From Undaria pinnatifida (Eukaryota; Sar; Phaeophyceae; Laminariales; Alariaceae), in assembly GCA_012845835.1 (NCBI GenBank), contig JABAKD010000026.1:6503014-6567013 (forward strand): a stretch of DNA of 64,000 nt. Reading direction: 5' to 3'. Numbering within the stretch: position 1 is the first letter of the stretch; every line of letters begins with the position of its first letter. Under the pieces are notes generated by a model, which was given only the letters and a program-made list of their open reading frames with translations, did no database searches and was not told where the DNA came from. Position numbers and translations under genes: made by a program. Shown in pieces: positions 11,001-22,156 of the stretch.

Positions 11001-12975
11001 AAAGTTGAAATGGCAATATGAAGGAACGAATACGCAAAAAAAAGAGGTTACCAGCTTAGCTGATAGGGTTGTATGGAACAAAGCAACGGGAGGGCGAGCT
11101 GGAACAAGGTGCGACAGCGTAGTCGAAAAAATATGGAAGGACCTAGGAGGAAACCAAGAAGGTATGCTGTCCATAGGCAAGTTCGGGGGGTACAGGGCAG
11201 AAGTGAAAGAAAGGATATAAGCAAGGGAAAAGCTAGCGTTATGCAAGAAGGTGAACGAGGAACCGCATTTGAAGTTATACAGGGGATGGAAGAAGGGATA
11301 GGAGTGAAACCGTAGTTGCGCGCCCCAATGGACTACGCGAAAACGCTGAAAACGGTAAAACTGCGTTTTCGTGTCGGGGACCTGCACCTGCTAGATTAAA
11401 GAAAGAGGTATACCACTAGCCAGGTGGAGGAGGATTAAGGCGCACAGAGCTGCCCTTGTGGCAACGCAGACGAGAGTAGAACCCACATAGTGGGAGAAAG
11501 TGCACTGTACAGGAAGGAACGAGATGTGTTAGAGAAAGAGATGAGGAAAATAGACAGATGTGGCATGGGTAACTTTGGTACACTAGAAAATAGCGAGAGA
11601 ACGATCGCTATCCTAGGAGCTAGATGGTGGCCACAGACGATCAAACAGGAAGGAGATAAGTTGATGAAGCCAAAAAAAAATGAAATACTTCCAACTATAT
11701 GGAAGAAACGTCATGAGCGTCCAACTACTGAGGTGACACGTCTATGTATTGAGAGTAGGAACGGTGCTCCGTCCCGAAAGCGATTCATGGTCGATGGTCA
11801 AATCGCTAAGGCGAGCAACAAATGAGTACCCCCCAGCCCCTCCTGTCCCCTATTCCCGACTGTGTCCCCTTTGCCCTGTCTCCGATTGTGTCCTCTTATC
11901 TCCTATCCCCTGAAACCCCGACTATGTCCCCTGTCCCCTACCCTTTACTCTGTCCCCTGCCGTGTCCCCTGTCCCCTGTCCCCGACTGTGCCCCCTACAC
12001 TGTCCTCTGTCCCCTATCCCCTACCGTACCCTCTGTGTCCGACTGCGTCCCCTCTTCCCTCTTCCCAGCTTTTGTCCCCTACTCCCTACACTATCCTTTG
12101 TCTGCCGTCCCCTACCATGTCCCCTCTCCCCTACCATACCCTCTGCCTACGATTGTGTCCCCTCTCCCCTGTTCCAGACTGTGTCCCCTGTTCCCTACCC
12201 TTTGTCCCCTGTCCCCTCCCGTGTCTCCTGTCCCCGGCTGCGTCGCCTGTCCCCGACTGTATCCCCTACCCCCTACCATGTCCTTTATCCCCTGTCCCCT
12301 TGTTTTTCCCGTGTCCCCTACCATGCCGTCTGTCCCCGACTGTGTCCCCTGTCCCCTGTCCCCTACCCTGTCTTCTGTTCTCTGTCCCCTGTTCCCTACC
12401 CTGTCCTTTGTTCCCTGTCCCCTGTTCCCTACCCCAGTGCTCACCTTCTTGTTGTTTTTCTCATAGTTTCCAGTTATAGTTTTCTAAATGCTAGTTACTC
12501 TGTCGTTTGAGTGATATCATCTTGCCCAGCAATTCCGTCCTCCAACCCTCTCCCATCGACGATGCTGGGAGGCCGCATTTGAACCCTTGACTGACCGCTT
12601 GTCTATGACAGGGGTTTCCTATACATCCACACGCCTTTCATTGCCGGGGCCGACTGCTTGACTAATGGCCAAAAACAATATATTTGAAGCTAAATGGCGC
12701 CTTGACGCGGCCCGATAAGACTGCTCTACTACTAGCATATCTGCTTCCCACTCCCGTTTTGTGTAACGGAACTGTCTTTTCTCGGTGACGTTCGCGATGT
12801 TTCGTATTCGACGGCCGTTCGATGCTGGTTCACTAATGATATGTCCTTTCGTTGACCCGTGTTATCTGATTGGCTGGCGATTGACTAGGTTGTGCCGATT
12901 GACTACGTGGCGAAGACTATTGATCAGGGGGGTATCCCCCAACCGATCGTGAAGAAGTTGAAGTCCGTGTCCTAG
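317..12975 (+). CDS. Plastid-lumen-type helical protein with C-terminal KOW motif (5' end outside window)
   Basis: Six exons join without a phase conflict: 317-484, 2794-2918, 4533-4656, 8889-9011, 10378-10494, 12889-12975 (TAG), giving 247 residues. All five introns are GT-AG. The first exon opens with a hydrophobic Ala/Gly-rich stretch ending in a possible A-x-A cleavage site (TPADAAAGG), as in a thylakoid-lumen signal; the start codon and transit peptide must lie upstream. Residues about 35-145 are helical and charged (DELQIDISNDVDWDL, RYEVGRFFGAVERLKRAS), recalling the four-helix PsbQ-like extrinsic proteins of photosystem II, but I cannot confirm that family. Residues about 182-215 match a KOW motif (GPDKGKTGYIIGVESGKAII), the SH3-like fold of ribosomal L24 and NusG. 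The tail reads VVPIDYVAKTIDQGG. Introns are 1.4-4.2 kb. The exon structure is firm; the function is inferred. Confidence 0.72.
1259..1522. mobile_element. MITE-like TIR element, family M, copy 1
   Basis: Left end agtcatcccacggtag and right end ctaccgtagagcgactc are inverted repeats. The interior shares gacttcgaaggcgttc and the 'gctcctcgcttgaggagg' hairpin with copies at 25839-26189, 29606-29861 and 47981-48308. No coding capacity. Confidence 0.65.
2166..2222. repeat. (GGGT)n microsatellite
   Basis: Roughly thirteen GGGT units with a few AGGT variants, inside the first intron. The PTHPP-type ORFs read from the other strand are artefacts of it. Confidence 0.9.
2794..2918 (+). CDS. KOW gene exon
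   Basis: Acceptor gcgcctccag, donor gtgact, phase 0 to 2. Encodes DWDLVSTYPNAFRSLVPVFT and on to VAL plus two bases of an Arg codon. Confidence 0.75.
2919..4532 (+). other. Intron with two tandem copies of dispersed repeat A
   Basis: Repeat A occurs at about 3758-3852 and 4150-4246 (acaacgcagcttgcaaa then gtcgaactcacggctgac). There is a short duplication of acacttggaattagtgtag at about 3385-3447 and a (CCCT)n tract near 3492-3513. Confidence 0.6.
4533..4656 (+). CDS. KOW gene exon
   Basis: Acceptor tctgggcag, donor gtgaaa. The first base completes AG|G (Arg), then YEVGRFFGAVERLKRASEEK and AYDRYLK. Phase 2 to 0. Confidence 0.75.
4998..5055. repeat. (GTT)n array passing into GTTGGT units
   Basis: About ten GTT units then GGTGTT units. 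It is followed by tctcacatgaactcttg and agtccgtggtcacaca, a decayed inverted copy of repeat C, so the array is probably that element's tail. Confidence 0.7.
6410..7230. mobile_element. Dispersed ~0.8-kb element, direct copy
   Basis: Matches 17620-18500 in inverted orientation: cacaacccgtaatacgcg, gtcgccgacctatatcc, and the block with aaacgccccacctaat followed by taataaacacttccacg. Its right end contains repeat A (cacacagcttgcaaagatga). The middle is homopolymeric C. No ORF of note. Confidence 0.65.
8400..8593. repeat. Dispersed repeat F with A-rich end, copy 1
   Basis: Begins ttcgacgcgagtcgacgagg, contains tgaccccggatctaagttac and ends in A-rich sequence. Related copies lie at 10075-10180 and 37528-37703. 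The A-rich end suggests retroposition. Confidence 0.55.
8750..8793. repeat. (GGTGT)n microsatellite
   Basis: About eight GGTGT units, roughly 95 bp upstream of the acceptor of the exon at 8889. Confidence 0.9.
8889..9011 (+). CDS. KOW gene exon
   Basis: Acceptor cttcgtttcag, donor gtgaga, phase 0 to 0, 41 codons: AGNLYESYDAVTSTEGFYAG and on to PPKIKDN. Confidence 0.75.
9012..10377 (+). other. Intron with repeat C, a GGGTCG-type repeat and a CAGC-rich tract
   Basis: A repeat C fragment lies at 9070-9135 (cctgtcctgtgaccgtgcac). It is followed by a short GGGTCG-type segment at 9225-9275, adjoining sequence shared with 56130-56210. A degenerate tacagcagc repeat spans about 9650-9770, and a repeat F fragment 10075-10180. 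Confidence 0.55.
10378..10494 (+). CDS. KOW gene exon carrying the KOW motif
   Basis: Acceptor tgtgtccag, donor gtgcgc, phase 0 to 0, 39 codons. Contains the conserved GPDKGKTGYIIG core. A CT-rich minisatellite starts directly after the donor. Confidence 0.78.
10498..12470. repeat. CT-rich minisatellite (tgtcccct units) split by a LINE fragment
   Basis: Degenerate units such as ctgtcccctgtccccgactg occupy 10498-10628 and resume at 11830-12470; the LINE fragment sits between. The array begins at the donor of the KOW exon. Proline/leucine ORFs across it are artefacts. Confidence 0.8.
10629..11826 (+). mobile_element. LINE fragment 1: 5'-truncated, decayed reverse-transcriptase ORF C-terminus
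   Basis: Broken reading frames give YLGVEISKECSWD, then VVEKIWKDLGGNQ, then CPCGNADESRTHIVGE and AILGARWWPQT, ending QIAKASNK. This is the post-polymerase segment and C-terminal Cys-His motif of a LINE ORF2. Several stops and frame changes interrupt it. The last Cys of the zinc motif is replaced by Ser (GESALY, versus GECEIY in fragment 2). The 3' end (ASNK, then aatgagtac) matches that of fragment 2. Confidence 0.75.
12889..12975 (+). CDS. KOW gene terminal exon
   Basis: Acceptor cgattgactag, 28 codons then TAG. VVPIDYVAKTIDQGGIPQ follows the KOW strand in phase. The 3' flank carries a 57-bp tandem repeat. Confidence 0.72.
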   Translation, partial: VVPIDYVAKTIDQGGIPQPIVKKLKSVS

Positions 12976-13165
12976 AACAGGAGGTATCGATACGCGGCGG
13001 AAAAATCGAGGGCTTCAGCTCGCCGTTGAAAGGTGTCCTCAGGCATGATGTTCTCTTATCTTTGGGTGAGGGCTTCAATGGCCATTGAAAGGCATCCACA
13101 GGCAGGATTGTGTCTCTGGGTGAGGGCTTCAACGACCGTTGAAAGGTATGCACAAGCAGGGTCGT
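12976..13165. repeat. Tandem ~57-bp repeat in the 3' flank of the KOW gene
   Basis: Three units beginning gagggcttca (about 13006, 13066, 13120), each with a gttgaaagg or attgaaagg core, starting about 30 bp after the stop codon. Probably within the 3' UTR. Confidence 0.7.
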
Positions 13166-15302
13166 CGTATCTTTTCGAACGGTGCAAGCTACATCCTTCG
13201 TCAGCGCGTAATAGGACAAAGTACAACTCTTTCAAGATGAACGGATATCGAGAACCATCGCTGGAAACAGGCAACGGTTATGCCCCGCGGCGGCGAGAAT
13301 CACAGCAAAATTGGCCGGCTCAGAGAAACCCGTACCAGGTATATCCCGGGGGGGGGAAAACCCGCGTATAACACCTTGGTTTTTTGTCCTGGCTATGCGG
13401 TAAACGTTTCGCAATGTGTACCGGACAAGGCGCGCCCTGCAGTTTTCACAGAAGCAGTAGATGCTGTGCCCGAGAATGTGCTTCTCATTGGTTCCTCGTT
13501 TTTTCTACGGGAGTGTTCCTCGTCTTTCTTTCGACCCCCCCCCCCCCCCCCCGCCTCCCCGTTGCTTCATATTTTTGGACCACGTTTTTTTTTTTTTTTT
13601 TCCGATTTCCGCGGTGGTCTCATGCGTGGTTTCCTAGCGCGCTTGATTGCACGAGGAGCGGGGGGGAAAGGGTTGGCGGTCGCACCGTGTTCTTGTGTCG
13701 GTCAACAGGCTCAAACGCCCATTTTGGTTCGTTTTGTCAGCGCTCCCTATGGCAGCGAGCGGATCCGAGGTTACTATTTTACTACAGTGAGCTTTTTTGC
13801 AGCAAAGCAGGTATCTAATGCCTGCGCTGGTTTTTCACATGGAACGCAGCAGTACTGTGTTTCATGTAGATGATCCGTTTTGTTGCGAGGAGCGATGTTC
13901 GTTCTGCACTCGTACATTAGAGGCCAAAAGTGATCGGTTCGAATATTATGTCGGCGCTTACTTCGTTTGTTGTGTGAGCTCTTGTTTTGGTTCAGGACGG
14001 AAAATACGTTATTCAGGGAGGGGGACGTAGACGACGGCCCGGTTATTGTGTGCTTTTTGTCTTTCTTTCTATTGGAGTATGTGTCGCACTCGTACTAGAG
14101 GCTCGTCCGCCGTTACAGCAACCCCGCAGAGACGCAATAACTTTTATTGATCGAATGTTACGCCACGTTTGTACGAAATCTACGGTGTGCGTGGTGGTGC
14201 TGGGCATGAAAAAAATCGCGTCAGAACGGACGTGTCCCTCTGCTCGTACTCGTAGCGTTTGGAATTTTGATATAGACAAGAGGTTTAGACGTAGGCGTTA
14301 TAGAGTAGTAGGAATGCCTAATGCAGATTACTGGTTGATCAGCAAGATGTTGGTTGTCTACACAGAGAAGCGCAAATGGCGAGTCGACCATTGCTGCCAC
14401 CCCGGTGCGCACAGATTGAGCGCGATGATCAACAGCGCAAGTGTCGAGAGCGCGCTCGATGCTGGTTTCCAGGACAGGAAGGCGTTTTATGTCGATCGGT
14501 AGGACACCGTAAACGACCCCCCCTTTCCTCAGCCTGCATGCTCAATCAAGCTCAGTCTTGCGGTGCTTAGCGTTGCGTCGTGGGTGTCGGCAGTTTAAAG
14601 ATGAAACAAATGCTGGCGACATAACCCGCCTCCTGTGATTGAGGATGAGCCGTGCTGTTCGCCTTTCACAACCCCTTGTCCCAGTAGACAGAAAAAAGTG
14701 ACCAATCAGAAATATCGAACTATCAGAAAACTGCGAGCGCGAAATCAATCTCTCTGTTGTCCTTACGTCCTTCCCGCTCTATCACTTGCTGACGCCGTCT
14801 CCTTTTGTTTGCTCTTGTGTATCCCCGGTGTGTCAACTAGGGTTGCTGAAGCAAAAATAGTTTGGTGTCTTGCGTGTGTCTGACCCTTCGATTTCACTCC
14901 GGGCATGGCTCTTGTACCCCCTCCCGGGAAAAACAACCCCCCAACCGCCGTAACGCCTGTATCGTGACCGGTATTGATAGGTGACACGCACACCCGCGGC
15001 CTGTGCCAACTCTCAGCTTTCTTTGTGTTGTTTTTTTGTGAACGGCGTCTGGTACTGACCGCGCTAGCGTGTGCTGAGGCGACCCGCAACGCTGCTTACT
15101 TAGCAGCAGTAAACTAATCTATCTAGCTAGGGTATCTAGGGTTTTTGCTGCCATCACCCAAAAATGATTCGCCGTACCCAAGCGATTAAGCGTCCTCGTC
15201 AATCGAGTGACAAGCGTTCTCGTTGCTCGCGGGATTAAGAGTTTTCATTGCGTTTCTCAAGTGACTTGAGACTTTATGGGTCTCATTGCTGTAGTGGTTC
15301 AG

Positions 15303-15403
15303 CGGTCTCGTTTCTCAAGCGAATCAGCGATCTCGTTTCTCAAGCGAATCAGCGGTCTCGTTTCTCAAGCGAATCAGCGGTCTCGTTTCTCCAGCGAATT
15401 AGC
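15303..15403. repeat. 25-bp tandem repeat, about four units
   Basis: Unit gcggtctcgtttctcaagcg plus aatca, nearly perfect, with diverged flanking units (tgcgtttctcaagtgactt). Confidence 0.85.
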
Positions 15404-15928
15404 ATGGATACAGTATAATTACTTGGTTTCAGCACTTAAAAAAATATCTACTCAAACCTTGGAGCTATTATACACCTGTCCGGCAACGAAAATCCTGACG
15501 TGCTGGATCGCCTGGCGGGCTCCTTGGGTAAAACGAGCATGAAAGATTATCCCATTTTGAGTGTTTGGGAATGTTTGTGCTCCCTCTCCCTCTGGCCTTC
15601 GCCCCGCTCAGCGATGGTCATAATAGCTTTCGCGAGGTGGCGATCGACGGCACTGAGTCGCTCAGGCCAGGAGCGGACGCATATAGGCGGATTCTCCTCA
15701 ACCACCTCTGGCAGACAGCAGGACCGAGCGTGTGATAAGAACATTTTTCGACTTCTGCTCCGGGACAGGCGATACAGCAGGAAAAAATGGTGATATACGA
15801 ACTCGTGTTAACTCAACGAGACTGGTTATTGTTCAAGTGAACAAGCGTACAAAATGCTTCGCGCTTAGTTTCAGTATATGAAAATGTCCCGATTAGAGTT
15901 ATTTGTGTTTTACACACCATCCTGTCAT

Positions 15929-16373
15929 AGTGTCAGTACAGCTGGCAATAGATTCCGTACGATAGCCCGCAGAGTCATGGCCTATTGGCCACAAGAAGAT
16001 CAGGTTTCCTCTTCCGTTTCCAGTTTCGGTTGCCCTACTTAGGTTGCCCCGTTCTGGGTGTTCTGTCTTCCTCTATCTTGTTATGTCCTTTCTTTCAGCG
16101 ATCTGCTTTATTAGTGAATGGCCCTATCCTTGGCGCTTAGGCCTCATTACGAGGTGTGGGGGAATCTATAGCCTCATGTCTTTGTTTCGAATAGCCGCAT
16201 CTTCGACCCCCTTTCCCGGTCTTTTAGGATGAACATTGTCGTCACCCTTGGACCGTCTTGAGGTCTGCATATACGAATATTCAGGGTGGGCTAATGTAAT
16301 GGAGTGTCAGTATAGCTGGCAATAGATTCCGTAAGATAGCTCGCAGAGTCATGGCCTATTGGCCACAAGATTA
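15929..16373. repeat. ~70-bp direct repeats 374 bp apart
   Basis: gtgtcagtacagctggcaat through gtcatggcctattggccac occurs at 15929-16000 and 16303-16373. The interval has no coding potential. May be a solo tandem duplication or short terminal repeats. Confidence 0.6.
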
Positions 16374-16761
16374 TCTCAAACAGAATATTCTGAGTGGAGA
16401 AGACAACCCGTAGAATCTAGCTAGCTTAAACCACAAGAGCGTTCTCGGTAATGGAACGTTCCTCCTCTGGACAAGATAGATAAAAGTATGCGCGCTAAGC
16501 GCTCATGGGAATATAGAACATCTAAGAGAACGTTCCTTGTACGTTCTAAGGGTAGAGGTCCAGAAGAGAGCACAGCAGCAATGCTGGGGGGAAGCGAACT
16601 CTGTGAGCCTCACCCCACCCCAATGTCTCACTCCTGCTTTCCTGTCTCCTCGAGCTTCTCATAGCCCAACGCCAATAATAAGAAATCTACACACGACGCG
16701 TATGAAAATACGCGGAAGTGTGGTGGGCTAAAGCTTTATTTTTCCCCATCCGCCGGAGGAT

Positions 16762-16792
<31 letters not shown>

Positions 16793-17619
16793 ACAAAGAA
16801 GAACCGGTGCTGTCTCCAAGCGAGGCTGATATCCCTGCGTCCCTTCCCTCACACCTTCCCGGCACCACGACTCTTCCACAATCCGCAATAAATAGAAGTA
16901 GTCCCTATTTTTGTCAAATAGTCCTGGCGTGCTGGATAGCTTGACGTGCTCAAGTAAAACCGTGCGTGAATCTTGCTTTTCAGTTGACACATATGCTACC
17001 ACCGTAGACGTGCACCGATTTGTTGCTGAGAGCCATAGGGAGCTCAATAATTCCCCAGCCGACGGACAATCCGAATAAAAAAACAACCATATCATTGTAG
17101 TGTTTGCTATTTTACCGGAGCAACTACTCTCTGCGACAAGGTACCGCGTTGATTACCATCGAGTCAACGCGAGGGTAGTAGCCCTGGGTGAGAGTCTCCG
17201 GCTGATCGCAGCAGAGAGGCCTCGTTGATCCCAAACTATATCCGAGTTGAAGCGTCGGCGAAATGTTACAGCAGTAATCATAACCCTATTGCCAAACAAG
17301 AACGACTTTCCCACGATCTTGGGTTACAACCCTGATAACCCTCTTGGGACTTGACTATAGTATACAGACCAAAAAGCGAAGAGCGCGATCCAATCAAGCG
17401 TCTAAAGGAAACGCTCAAGGTAATCCGAGCATCGCCATGCCTCACGCTTGCCTCACGGCTTCTTGCGTCGCAGTTCGAAGATACATTCCACTCCTACACC
17501 AGCAGCGGCTGGGACTGCTTCTTGCGGTCGATGCTATAATAACCATGTAACTGCTTTCGGTTAATTTGGCGTCTGGAGTCCCAAAAGAACCCCGTCATTT
17601 TCAGAAATGTTATAGAAAT

Positions 17620-18265
17620 AAAAATACACTCCAGCGGTGAGATCGAACATTTTGTCGAAACTCATCTTTGCAAGCTGTGTGTGATACTCCGATCGCGCGT
17701 ATTACGGGTTGTGTGTGCTCATTAAGGATATAGGTCGGCGACTCCCCTTACAACTACAGTGTAGCTATCTGGGTCAACAGGGTGATGTTAGTCAGCAGTC
17801 TGTGCGCGGAAACTATAAAACCCGTTTCTGAGGGGGACAAAATCTTGTAAGTACAGCAGTGGAAGGAAATGCATCAGTTTATCAAGTGAATCCTGTAAAC
17901 CGGTGAGGGGAGGGCGGAGTTTTGAAGGACGTGGGGGTCTGGGTTTGATCAAGAGGGAGCGGGGGGGGGGAGAGCGGGACGGGCGGGGCGGCTCAATCTA
18001 TGCGTGGCAACTATAAATAATTTAAGGGGATACATCTGACGGTTTTGGAAAGAATGCACCAGTTTATCATGTATATCCTGTAAGTCGTACAACCAGTGAT
18101 AAGAGGGCGGAGCGTTCGAGGGGGTGGGGGTTGGGGGGGGGGGGGGGGGGAGGGGGGCGAAAGGGTTTTTTAAACAACATCTTTAGGTCGCATAGATGTA
18201 GGGTTTTGCTATACGCGTGGTGCTAGGTCTAGGCGATGGTGCGGGTGGTGGGGAAGGAGGGGGCG

Positions 18266-18296
<31 letters not shown>

Positions 18297-18500
18297 TGAA
18301 TTGCAGCATCGGCATGGATGGCTCTAGAAAGATGATGAGGTGATATCAAGTGCGTGGAAGTGTTTATTACTCTGGCAAATTTCGATGTTAGGTGGGGCGT
18401 TTGAGCAAGAGGGAGCGGGGAAAAAAGAAAAAGGGAGGGGGGGGGGGGGAGGGGGGGGAAGGGTTTTCAAGAGGTTTAGGTCACGTATAATATAAAAATA
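17620..18500. mobile_element. Dispersed ~0.8-kb element, inverted copy
   Basis: Reverse complement of the element at 6410-7230. A further partial copy follows at 18500-18720 (tatacgcgtggtgctaggtc appears twice). Contains G runs at about 18136-18150 and 18270-18296. Lies outside any gene model. Confidence 0.62.
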
Positions 18501-18720
18501 TACTCCAGCTGTGAGATCGAAGATTTGGTAGAAACTCATCTTTGCAATCTTGTGTGTGATACTCCGATCGCGCGTATTACGCATATATGTAGGGGCTTGC
18601 TATACGCGTGGTGCTAGGTCTAGGTGATCGTGCGGGTGGTGGGGAAGGAGGGGGCGTCGAGGGGGGGGGCGGGGGGGATGAATGAAAGCTACGTCATGGA
18701 TGGCTAGAAAGATAATGCCG

Positions 18721-21290
18721 TGATATCAATTGCGTAGAATTGTTCATGTGGGGCTCTGAGGTCGCCAATTCTAAGACAGAGATACATCTTACAAATACAG
18801 CAAGCGAGGTGATATGGGCATGCAATGTCACCAATATTGAAGACGAGGGTGACTTTACTTCGTTGGGTATATGCTACTGCATTTGGTAAAGGTTGTCAGG
18901 CGATCATGCAGACGGCAAGTAGGCACGAAATACCCTGCGTAATAGGTTGGTCGTGTGGTCTACCGCAGTGTTAACATATCTGTCTGTACTTCCTTTTCAC
19001 AAATTATTATCTTGTGTACGATTATGCGCCCTGTTTTGTCCCCACTGTCGTCGAAGATGTTGTGGTCCTGTAGATGTCGCGTCCATGTCTGGTGCTCTTG
19101 TTAATGGTGCTCATGAAAACATGCCCTAGCGTGTAGTAGATGATCGCTGAGTGGTGGTCCTTTCCTTCACATCAAGCCAGGTAGTATGTGTCAACGCAAC
19201 CGCTTGCTTGAAAACGACACATAAAATTCCTCACACGGAGACGCGGCCCAAAGATTGTTCAGTATACCGACGGTCAGGAACAGGTTATCGAGCAGCGCAC
19301 TTGATTTTTACTACCGCTCCTCACTCCACCTAAGACACTACGGGCATGCGTTGGACCCAGTTCGCTGATGCCCAAAACCAATTGCAAAGGAGGTGATGTG
19401 GTGGGCGAATGCTATAATGATTTGCGCTGCTGTGATTACCCCGTCTCGCGTTCTGTTTGTTCTTGCGTTCTTGATGAACCTGTTATTTGGCAAAGAGCAG
19501 TTTTGACGCATTTTAGGTTTGTGTAAAGACTATGTGATGTTTGTGACTCGTAGGGACCTCAATTTGGAACCCAGGGTATATGGGTTCCATCTTTTCACTT
19601 GGTTCCGTATGTGAACGTATATTTAGTTTTAGTGTGCGGACATCCTCAAGAGTTGATAATTTTGTGTCCGCGTGGTTGTTGCTACACGTGTATGTTTTGG
19701 TTGATGTTCTAGACTTCGTTATCGTGTTGTTTCAGAGTGGTGTTTTCGAATACATATTGGTTTGCAGTGGTCGGGGGGGGGTCTGTTATGCATATCTGCA
19801 AAACGTATTTGCGTACGCCGAGAAAACTGCTTCGGGAGGCTAAGAACGAAGTTACGAGGGACGTTTGAGAATTTCAACGTTCCCCCTCGTGGCTTTTGTC
19901 ACGTATGGTTAAATGCACATTTATCCCTGAAGATAAACATGCAATAATACAACCTTGACAACTATGGGTTGAGTTATAGCGGTATCATAATACACTTATA
20001 ATACCGTTACTGTTCATAGTTTGACTATGTGTGTATTCATTATTTTGCTAAACGGTGTGGGTTGACTGCAAATACTGAGCGAGGCTAAGGGTTGAAATAT
20101 ATGTTAGCCAAAAATGCCACCGGGTCTTAGCACGCATCGATGTTTTTTTTGTGTTCCTCATCCGTCAAACCCTTGGCCTAACTCAGCGACTGCCATGATA
20201 AAGCTCGCAAAGATGAGTATCAACCCTAAATTCGTCGAACTCACAGCTGACGTCGTTATAATAATTTTGTAAAATAGTTTCGTCCGAGGTCATGAACGAG
20301 CGCACTTAGTCGGACCGGCCAGGAGACGGCGCACAGGCGGATCCTCCTGAACCACATCAATTTCGATGTTCATGCTATCAACTACAGTACCCGTAGACTA
20401 ACTGCTGCCGCCGAAACGCAGAGAAAATGTCAATGGTTATCGGAGCAGCAGCCTCAGCCTTCGGGACCCAGTCAATGTCTCACCACACGTGCCTTAGTCA
20501 TTTTGAACGACACCACACGTGTCTTGAGTCATTTTGAACGACCCAGTCGTAAGGGTTCGGTGAGCTGAAATGACTGAGTCCTCGTGGGTCGCGACTGTAC
20601 GAGTGGCTGACATAGCTGGGACTGAGATGACTGGCAAGCTGTGGTACTCTCGCGCAGTTACTAAAAAATCCCTCCTGGGAATAGCTCGTTAACTTCTGCC
20701 GAGCACCATACATAGATCGCCAAAAATGCACCGTATTGATCTTCCGAAGCGCTTCGTCTGGGGTTCATGCCCCTCCCGCACAACAGCTCCCGCTCCGCTC
20801 ACAGCTACTCGTACATAAAAAATTGTAGTACGCAGTACACACACCTTCGTTAAGTATGGCAAAAGTGCTTCTACATTTTGGTCAAGAGATTTTACTTACG
20901 TAAGATGATATTGTTGTTTTCACACCAACACAACTCCATAATATAACGCATTATCACAAGGGGCGCTAACAAAATAGCAACACTCAAACCTTGACGAAGA
21001 GTGAACGGTGGATTTGTATGTATACTGTATCTCAAGACTCCCGCCCGCCTAATCAGCCTGATCGACGGCGAAGGGTTTCTGGAGATCGCAAGGCGTTCAT
21101 GCGTAGATTCAAGGCAGCAACGCACAACAGAAGCAACAGGAGAGTCGAGTCAAGCACCACCACTGCCGCCATAAAACATGCCAATCGCCATCACCACCAC
21201 CACAAAATGTATCAATCGCCATCACCACCACCCACCAGAGAATGCGGCAGTCGTTACCAGCACCACCATAAAATGCGCCCATCGCTAACC
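18721..21290. other. Anonymous region; one repeat A copy
   Basis: No supported gene. Repeat A lies at about 20200-20262 (aagctcgcaaagatgagt then gtcgaactcacagctgacgt). A short duplication (gacaccacacgtg, near 20478-20520) is also present. Confidence 0.45.
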
Positions 21291-21910
21291 TAACGTTCAA
21301 TTCGCTCTTTCCTTGGGAGGTAAGGTCTTCGATACCGCCATTGCCCGCTCCACAAAACCGAAAATCGAACAAAAAAACAAAAAAAAGTGCTCACCACCAA
21401 CCTAACCTACAATCTGCTCTTTCCCAGAGTGAGCATCGAAACCGCCTTTCTTCTCCACAAAACCGAAAATCGAACGAACCGACAAAGAAAAAAAAAAAAC
21501 GGATCGAGCAAATCGAAACAGCATTCCCGTCCACGAAAACGAGAATAGGAAAAAAAAAGGAGCGCCAACCACCAACCTAACCTACAATCCGCTCTCTCCC
21601 CGAGTGAGCATCGAAACCGCCTTTCTACCCTCCCACAAAATCCGAAAATCGAACGAACCGACAAAAAAATTAAAACCGGATCGAGCAAGTCAAACAGCAT
21701 CCATCATCCTGCCTGAAAAGTACCCCCCCCCCCGCCCCCCCGTCGCTTATCAACTACGACAACTACGACCCATAATCTGCTCCCCCCCCCAGCGAGCATC
21801 GACACCGCCTTTCTTCCGTTCACAAAAACGAAAATCGAACCATCCGACAAAAAATTAAAACCGAGTCGAGTAATCAAACAGCACCCATCATCCTGCCTAC
21901 CCCCCCCTCC
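21291..21910. repeat. ~190-bp tandem repeat downstream of the minus-strand gene
   Basis: About 3.5 units, each with accaacctaacctacaatc, then gagcatcgaaaccgccttt, then accgaaaatcgaacgaacc. Units vary in A-run and C-run length. Confidence 0.75.
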
Positions 21911-21994
21911 CTCCCCCCGTCGCCTATCACGCAACCGCCGATGCCAACATCCATCCATCCATCCAGTCCGATGACAATGGTGCCCCCTCCCCCC

Positions 21995-22128
21995 CGCGGC
22001 TTGGTGCACGCACGCAATGCCTGCCTGGCCGGTGAAACCCGACATGCTCCGTCCCCGCATTGTCAGGATCCGAGAGTCTACGAACATATAACTACGGCCA
22101 TGCATGAAATAATTACACGCCCCCCCCA
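21995..22128. repeat. Element N copy, inverted, 3' of the gene
   Basis: ccggtgaaacccgacatgct and actacggccatgcatgaaat are the reverse complement of the intronic copies. It lies 30 bp after the stop codon. Confidence 0.58.
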
Positions 22129-22156
22129 TCCCCCGCCGCCGCTACCGCCGCCGCCG

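Larger units (their letters stand above)
13166..17619. other. Anonymous region with small repeats
   Basis: No supported gene. Holds a 14-16 nt poly-C and poly-T pair near 13537-13602, a 25-bp tandem repeat (15303-15403), a ~70-bp duplicated segment (15929-16000 and 16303-16373) and a poly-A run near 16759-16789. ORFs are short and lack exon character. Confidence 0.5.

Noticed and set aside
11822..12510. Three overlapping Pro/Leu/Ser-rich ORFs of 180-214 codons
   Set aside because: All frames of the CT-rich minisatellite are open; no exon signal, and it lies within an intron.
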